DNA of 64,000 nt from Herbaspirillum frisingense GSF30 (GTDB lineage Bacteria > Pseudomonadota > Gammaproteobacteria > Burkholderiales > Burkholderiaceae_D), in NCBI RefSeq assembly GCF_000300975.2, contig NZ_AEEC02000007.1:1-64000 (forward strand), given 5' to 3'. Positions 59,368 to 64,000 of this stretch are shown here, piece after piece. The notes below the pieces were generated by a model. The model had not been told where the DNA came from, ran no database searches, and worked only from the letters and a program-made list of their open reading frames with translations. Each line of letters begins with the position of its first letter. Position 1 is the stretch's first letter. The translations under genes were made by a program, and so were the position numbers.

Positions 59368-59926
59368 GCGCGCCGGGCTGGCCAGCATGATGCTGCTGGC
59401 CGGTAGCGCCCTGCTCCCTGCCCTGGCACCGGCCCAGAGCTATGCCGATCGCAACCTGAGCCTGCCGCAGGGCGGCTCGGAAAACCGCCGCCCCATCATC
59501 ATCGTATCGCCCGTCACACCGGCAGCGCCCTCGCCCGTAGCACCGGCCGCCGCCAGGAACGGCCCCAGCGGCGCCTACGCGTCGGACGCAGCAGGTCCCG
59601 ACATCCGCGCCCGCAATGCCGACTATCTCACGCAGTTCAAGGTAGTGGGTCAGATCCCGCCGGGCGCCACCATCAGCAAGGTCAGCTGGCGCTACACGGT
59701 AGCGCGCAAGCCGGCCGGCTTTGAAGCCCGTCTCTGCTGGAAGGATGCGGCCCTGTGCTGGGATGTCAGCCATGCCGACAGCGGCAGCACCGACTTCTTC
59801 AACGGGCGCGATGCCAGCCTGCCTTTCCAGCTCTACTACGGCGTACGCGGCAGCACGCGCACCGGCGAAGCGCCGGTCAAGGGCGAGGTCAACCAGGTCA
59901 TCGTGACCTTCGATATTCCCCGCTGA
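59360..59926 (+). CDS. Exported FlhE-like protein
   Basis: A 188-residue exported protein. Signal peptide about 1-25 (APA-QS), a Pro/Ala-rich linker to about 75, and a C-terminal domain that lines up by eye with flagellar FlhE: VSWRYTVARKPAGFEARLC, the second cysteine in LCWDVS, and the ending VNQVIVTFDIP, matching FlhE's WRYEL, PAGLRVRLC and SNQVIVNY. FlhE acts in the periplasm of flagellated enterics. Here no flagellar gene is near; instead the start overlaps envZ by 8 bases, so it is translationally coupled to a two-component system. A periplasmic accessory role to EnvZ is inference. Confidence 0.75.
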   Translation: MRERAGLASMMLLAGSALLPALAPAQSYADRNLSLPQGGSENRRPIIIVSPVTPAAPSPVAPAAARNGPSGAYASDAAGPDIRARNADYLTQFKVVGQIPPGATISKVSWRYTVARKPAGFEARLCWKDAALCWDVSHADSGSTDFFNGRDASLPFQLYYGVRGSTRTGEAPVKGEVNQVIVTFDIPR

Positions 59927-59955
59927 GCGCTGCCTTATCGGCCTGGGCAAGCGAC

Positions 59956-61341
59956 TCAGGCCGCCAGATCGTCGATCTCGCGTGCCTTCTGCAGGGCATC
60001 GTCGATGCGTTCCACCGCAATCACCTTCAAGCCCTCGATAGGCTGCTTGGGTGCGTTGGCCTTGGGAATGACGGCGATCGAAAAGCCCAGCTTGGCGGCC
60101 TCGCGCAAGCGTTCCTGACCGCGCGGTGCCGGACGGATTTCGCCGGCCAGCCCTACCTCGCCAAAGACCACCAGGCCCCGTGGCAGGGGTTTGTTGCGCA
60201 TCGATGAATTGATCGCCAGCAGCACCGCCAGATCGGCCGCGGGCTCCGTAATCTTCACTCCACCCACAGCATTGATGAACACATCCTGGTCAAACGCTGC
60301 AACTCCCGCATGACGATGCAGCACGGCCAGCAACATGGCCAGCCGGTTCTGCTCCAGGCCCACCGAGAGACGGCGAGCGTTGGGCACATGCGAACTGTCG
60401 ACCAGGGCCTGGATTTCCACCAACAGTGGACGTGTACCTTCCTGGGTCACCATGACGCAGGAGCCAGGCACCTGATTCTCGTGCTGCGAGAGGAACAGGG
60501 CAGACGGGTTGGACACGCCCTTCAAGCCCTTCTCCGTCATCGCGAACACGCCCAGTTCGTTGACCGCGCCGAAGCGATTCTTGAAGGCACGCACCAGGCG
60601 GAAACTGGAATGGGTATCGCCCTCGAAATACAGCACCGTATCCACGATGTGTTCCAGCACGCGGGGGCCGGCCAGTGCACCTTCCTTGGTCACGTGGCCA
60701 ACCATGATGATGGTGATGCCGGAGGTCTTGGCAACCCGCGTCAACTGCGCCGCGCATTCGCGCACCTGCGCAACCGAGCCGGGCGCCGACGTCAATGCAT
60801 CCGAATACACGGTCTGGATGGAGTCGATCACGGCCACTTCCGGCTTGTGTTCGGCCAGGGTGGCGAGGATCTTTTCGAGCTGGATCTCGGCCTGCAGTTG
60901 CAGTTCGCGCGCATCCACCGCCAGCCGCTTGGCGCGCAGGGCAATCTGCGAGCCGGATTCTTCTCCGCTGACGTAGAGCACCTTCTTCAGCTTGGAGATA
61001 TTGGCCAGCGCCTGCAGCAGCAGGGTCGACTTGCCGATGCCGGGATCGCCACCGATCAGGGCCACCCCACCCGGCACCAGGCCGCCGCCCAGCACCCGGT
61101 CGAATTCCTCGATACCAGTGCCGAAACGTGGCACGTCGATGGCCTCGATGTCGGCCAGGCTGAGCACCGGGGCTGTCTGCGCCAGGCTTTGCGGCGTCGA
61201 GGAATAACGGTTGCCACCAGCCGGCTCCACCAGGGTCTCGACCAGGGTGTTCCACTGTCCGCAGGACGGGCACTGGCCGGCCCATTTGTTGCTGATCCCG
61301 CCGCATTCCGTGCAGGTGTAGTTGGTCTTGAGCTTCGCCAT
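59956..61341 (-). CDS. radA: DNA repair protein RadA
   Basis: A 461-residue RecA-like ATPase that helps process recombination intermediates. N-terminal four-cysteine zinc finger (Cys10, 13, 24, 27), Walker A GGDPGIGKST (97-106), the RadA-specific KNRFG motif, and a C-terminal Lon-protease-like domain (about 290-461) ending with GQERLREAAKLGF. Start at the ATG at 61341, giving MAKLKTNYTC. alr lies upstream on the same strand (89 bases), a common neighbour pair. Confidence 0.97.
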   Translation of the reverse strand: MAKLKTNYTCTECGGISNKWAGQCPSCGQWNTLVETLVEPAGGNRYSSTPQSLAQTAPVLSLADIEAIDVPRFGTGIEEFDRVLGGGLVPGGVALIGGDPGIGKSTLLLQALANISKLKKVLYVSGEESGSQIALRAKRLAVDARELQLQAEIQLEKILATLAEHKPEVAVIDSIQTVYSDALTSAPGSVAQVRECAAQLTRVAKTSGITIIMVGHVTKEGALAGPRVLEHIVDTVLYFEGDTHSSFRLVRAFKNRFGAVNELGVFAMTEKGLKGVSNPSALFLSQHENQVPGSCVMVTQEGTRPLLVEIQALVDSSHVPNARRLSVGLEQNRLAMLLAVLHRHAGVAAFDQDVFINAVGGVKITEPAADLAVLLAINSSMRNKPLPRGLVVFGEVGLAGEIRPAPRGQERLREAAKLGFSIAVIPKANAPKQPIEGLKVIAVERIDDALQKAREIDDLAA

Positions 61342-61430
61342 TGTCGCCTTACTGTTCCTTATTGCGTCCCGGGCACCCGTCTTGGCTTTTTCCCGGTCTG
61401 TTTCCAGTCTATTCCCGGCCTGTTCCCGGC

Positions 61431-62510
61431 TTACTCCACTTCGCGCACGGCCACGCGTGGGGCCAGCGCGCACATCAACTCGTAACCGATGGTGCCGGCA
61501 GAAAACGCCACCTCGTCGATGGGCAGGCCTTGCCCCCACAGCTCGACATGGCTGCCCACGCCTGCACCGGGGATAGCGGTCAGGTCGACTTCCAGCATAT
61601 CCATCGATACCCGGCCCACGGTGGTCGTCTTCACGCCATCGACCAGTACCGGGGTCCCGGTGGGCGCATGACGCGGATAGCCGTCGGCATAACCGCAGGC
61701 CACCACGCCCAGCCTCATCGGCTTGTCGGCCACGAAGCGGCTGCCGTAGCCGACCGCCTCGCCGGGCTGGACATCCTGTACGCCGATGATCCGGCTTTCC
61801 AGCGTCATGGCTGCGCGCAGTCCGAAATCGGCCGCCGTGCCGCCACCCGGGGTACCGCCATAGAGCATGACGCCCGGGCGAATCCAGTCATGCGCGAGTT
61901 CGCCATGCATCAGGTCGGCCGCCGAATTGCACAGGCTCCTGGCACCGGCCAGGCCCTCCGTGGCCGCCTGGAAGCGCCGCACCTGTTCCTTCAGCGGCAG
62001 CGCCGGGTTACCGGCGTCGTCGGCATTGGCGAAGTGGGTCATCATGGTGATGCTGCGCACCCCGGCGATCTTCTGCAGGCGTGCATAGGCAGCGCGGAAG
62101 ACGTCGGGCTGGAAACCCAGACGGTTCATGCCGCTGTTCATCTTCAGGTGGACATGCCAGTTGGCTTCACCCGCGTAGGCCTCCAGCAAGGTGATCTGTT
62201 CTTCGCAGTGGACGGCGAACTGGATGTCGTGACGCGCCAGCACCGGCAGGTCATCGGCATCGAAAAAGCCTTCCAGCAGCAGGACGGGCTTGGTCCAGCC
62301 GAGTTCGCGCAGGCGCACCGCATAGTCGGGTTCCACCAGTGCCAGGCCATCGGCGGCTGCAAATCCGCGCATGACGCGCTCCAGTCCGTGACCATAGCCA
62401 TTGGCCTTCACGACGCCCCAGACCTTGGCCCCGGGAGCATGGGCGCGGGCAACGGCCAGATTGTGTTGAAGAGCGGAAAGGCTGATGGAGGCAACGATCG
62501 GTCTTGGCAT
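61431..62510 (-). CDS. alr: Alanine racemase
   Basis: A 359-residue PLP enzyme supplying D-alanine for peptidoglycan. The PLP lysine is Lys35 in WGVVKANGYGHG; the catalytic tyrosine lies in GEAVGYGSRF, with GVVACGYADGYPR after it. Start at the ATG at 62510, where the family N-terminus MPRPIVASISLSAL begins; upstream open frame is not conserved. It is divergent from lplT. Confidence 0.97.
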   Translation of the reverse strand: MPRPIVASISLSALQHNLAVARAHAPGAKVWGVVKANGYGHGLERVMRGFAAADGLALVEPDYAVRLRELGWTKPVLLLEGFFDADDLPVLARHDIQFAVHCEEQITLLEAYAGEANWHVHLKMNSGMNRLGFQPDVFRAAYARLQKIAGVRSITMMTHFANADDAGNPALPLKEQVRRFQAATEGLAGARSLCNSAADLMHGELAHDWIRPGVMLYGGTPGGGTAADFGLRAAMTLESRIIGVQDVQPGEAVGYGSRFVADKPMRLGVVACGYADGYPRHAPTGTPVLVDGVKTTTVGRVSMDMLEVDLTAIPGAGVGSHVELWGQGLPIDEVAFSAGTIGYELMCALAPRVAVREVE

Positions 62511-62692
62511 GATGTCGGGGTAGGCTGATGACGGTGGGCAAATGACAGGCAACGCATGCGGCGAGGCGACAGGCCCGCCAGGGGCCTGCTTCTCGCGCTT
62601 GGCCCGGAAGTTTTTGCCTGGCGCGGAACAAGCGGGCATTTTACCGGACGAACATCTTTCTGGTTTGACTTATGACGGAGAGCTCATGGTTT

Positions 62693-62703
62693 CATGGTAT
62701 AAA
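62693..62703 (+). promoter_or_regulatory. Possible extended -10 promoter of lplT
   Basis: CATGGTATAAA contains TG one base before TATAAA (62698-62703), 38 bases upstream of the lplT start. A TTGACT at 62665 is too far (27 bases) to be its -35 box. Confidence 0.45.
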
Positions 62704-62741
62704 GCTAGCCGGACATCATTTGTTATACATCTTGGACAGGG

Positions 62742-64000
62742 ATGAATCGCGGTTTCTATACCATCATGGCGGCGCAGTTCTTTTCGTCGCTCGCCGATAA
62801 CGCGCTGCTGATCGCCGCCATCGCCCTACTTGCCGAAATGCATTCGCCAGCGTGGATGACCCCGCTGCTGAAGCTGTTCTTCGTGCTTTCCTACGTGCTG
62901 CTGGCGGCTTTCGTGGGCGCCTTTGCCGACGCCTTCCCGAAAGGCAAGGTCATGTTGATCACCAACATGATCAAGATCGTCGGCTGTTCACTCATGTTCT
63001 TCACCGTCCATCCGCTGCTGGCCTACGCGGTGGTGGGCTTCGGCGCGGCGGCCTATTCGCCGGCCAAGTACGGCATCCTCACCGAATTGCTACCACCTGA
63101 GAAACTGGTCGCCGCCAACGGCTGGATCGAAGGGTTGACGGTGGGCTCCATCATCATGGGCACGGTCCTGGGCGGAGCGCTGGTCAACCCGAAGATTTCC
63201 GCGGTAATCCTCAGCTTCGATTTCCCGATGGTCGATTTTCCCATCGATACCCCCACCGAAGCGGCACTGTGCATCATCTCCTGCATCTACGTCATCGCCG
63301 CGCTGTTCAACTTCTACATTCCCGACACCGGCGCCCGCTACGAAAACCAGCAACGCAATCCCATCCGCCTGATCGTGGACTTCGCCGGTTGCTTCACCAC
63401 CCTCTGGAAGGACAAGCTGGGCCAGATTTCGCTGGCCGTGACCACGCTGTTCTGGGGTGCAGGCGCGACCCTGCAGTTCATCGTCCTGAAATGGGCCGAG
63501 AAGTCGCTGCACATGCCGCTGGACAAGGCAGCCATCCTGCAAGGGATCGTCGCGGTGGGCGTGGCACTGGGTGCAATGGGCGCCGCCCGCTTCGTGCCGC
63601 TGAAGAAATCACTGACCGTCATGCCGCTGGGCATCATCATGGGCATCGTGGTCATGCTGATGACCACCACCACCTCGGTCTGGGTCGCCTATCCGCTGCT
63701 GGTGATCGTGGGGGCGCTGTCGGGTTACTTCGTGGTGCCGATGAATGCCCTGCTGCAGCACCGGGGCCACGTGCTGATGAGTGCCGGCCATTCCATCGCC
63801 GTCCAGAACTTCAACGAAAACCTCTCGGTGCTGACCATGCTGGTGCTGTATGCCTTCATGGTGCGCATGAACCTGGATGTGAATACCGTCATCATCATCT
63901 TCGGCACCTTCGTGGCCGGCATCATGTACCTGATCATGCGCCGTCATGCGGCCAACCAGCGCGAGCATGATTCCCTGGCCCTGATCGGCGAGGACAAGCA
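62742..64000 (+). CDS. lplT: Lysophospholipid transporter LplT (right end cut by window)
   Basis: At least 419 residues of an MFS transporter that flips lysophospholipids inward for re-acylation. Twelve-helix pattern, with conserved ADNALLIAAIALL near the start, the GAFADAFPKGK loop and AAYSPAKYGILTEL. Start at the ATG at 62742, with CAGGG just upstream. The reading frame is open to the last base, so the C-terminus lies outside; family length suggests it ends soon after. The partner acyltransferase Aas is not in the window. Confidence 0.93.
   Translation, partial: MNRGFYTIMAAQFFSSLADNALLIAAIALLAEMHSPAWMTPLLKLFFVLSYVLLAAFVGAFADAFPKGKVMLITNMIKIVGCSLMFFTVHPLLAYAVVGFGAAAYSPAKYGILTELLPPEKLVAANGWIEGLTVGSIIMGTVLGGALVNPKISAVILSFDFPMVDFPIDTPTEAALCIISCIYVIAALFNFYIPDTGARYENQQRNPIRLIVDFAGCFTTLWKDKLGQISLAVTTLFWGAGATLQFIVLKWAEKSLHMPLDKAAILQGIVAVGVALGAMGAARFVPLKKSLTVMPLGIIMGIVVMLMTTTTSVWVAYPLLVIVGALSGYFVVPMNALLQHRGHVLMSAGHSIAVQNFNENLSVLTMLVLYAFMVRMNLDVNTVIIIFGTFVAGIMYLIMRRHAANQREHDSLALIGEDK

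Noticed and set aside
62665..62703. TTGACT...TATAAA as a standard sigma-70 promoter for lplT
   Set aside because: 27 bases between the boxes is too long; the -10 box was kept only as an extended -10.

Overview
The window is mostly ordinary chromosome of a high-GC betaproteobacterium. The order lpxD-fabZ-lpxA-lpxB-rnhB, the neighbours zipA and ligA, and the paired cyanophycin synthetases fit Burkholderiales, most likely Oxalobacteraceae such as Herbaspirillum; that placement is by recognition, not by a search. The first 2,094 bases are not native. They are an engineered mini-Tn5 reporter cassette holding cloning sites, a lac-repressible PA1/O4/O3 promoter, gfpmut3, the lambda t0 terminator, a chloramphenicol acetyltransferase gene and the rrnB T1 terminator, and they end exactly at a 19-bp Tn5 outer end.

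The insertion splits an SPFH/stomatin (QmcA-like) gene that lies behind its partner nfeD. Next come ppsA and, divergently, its regulator ppsR, then a DUF6314 gene and a TrmH/SpoU RNA methyltransferase. From about 23.6 kb down to 7.4 kb almost everything is on the minus strand and forms the classic translation and envelope cluster rpsB-tsf-pyrH-frr-uppS-cdsA-dxr-rseP-bamA-skp-lpxD-fabZ-lpxA-lpxB-rnhB-trmH. It supplies ribosome function, UMP, undecaprenyl and isoprenoid precursors, CDP-diacylglycerol, outer-membrane protein assembly and lipid A.

On the plus strand follow map, glnD (nitrogen sensing) and an RluB/RluF-type pseudouridine synthase. A cyanophycin locus occupies 28.4-36.7 kb: on one strand a DUF1854 protein and an ABC exporter with an N-terminal extension and a four-cysteine zinc-ribbon-like motif, and divergently two tandem cyanophycin synthetase paralogues, the first lacking the C-terminal Mur ligase domain. 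Then come def, galU, ligA, zipA and smc on the minus strand, and a chemoreceptor with a C-terminal CheR/CheB docking tail.

From 48.2 kb the plus strand holds dapC-dapD-arsC-like-dapE-prmB-ABC-F (lysine and peptidoglycan precursor synthesis plus translation factors), an amino-acid ABC binding protein and permease separated by a terminator-like hairpin and without an ATPase gene, and an ompR-envZ pair whose last gene overlaps an exported FlhE-like protein. radA and alr lie on the minus strand, and an LplT-type lysophospholipid transporter runs off the right edge.

No tRNA, rRNA, CRISPR array, prophage or natural insertion sequence was seen. The least understood parts are the cyanophycin-associated exporter with its DUF1854 partner, the truncated CphA', and the FlhE-like protein coupled to EnvZ.
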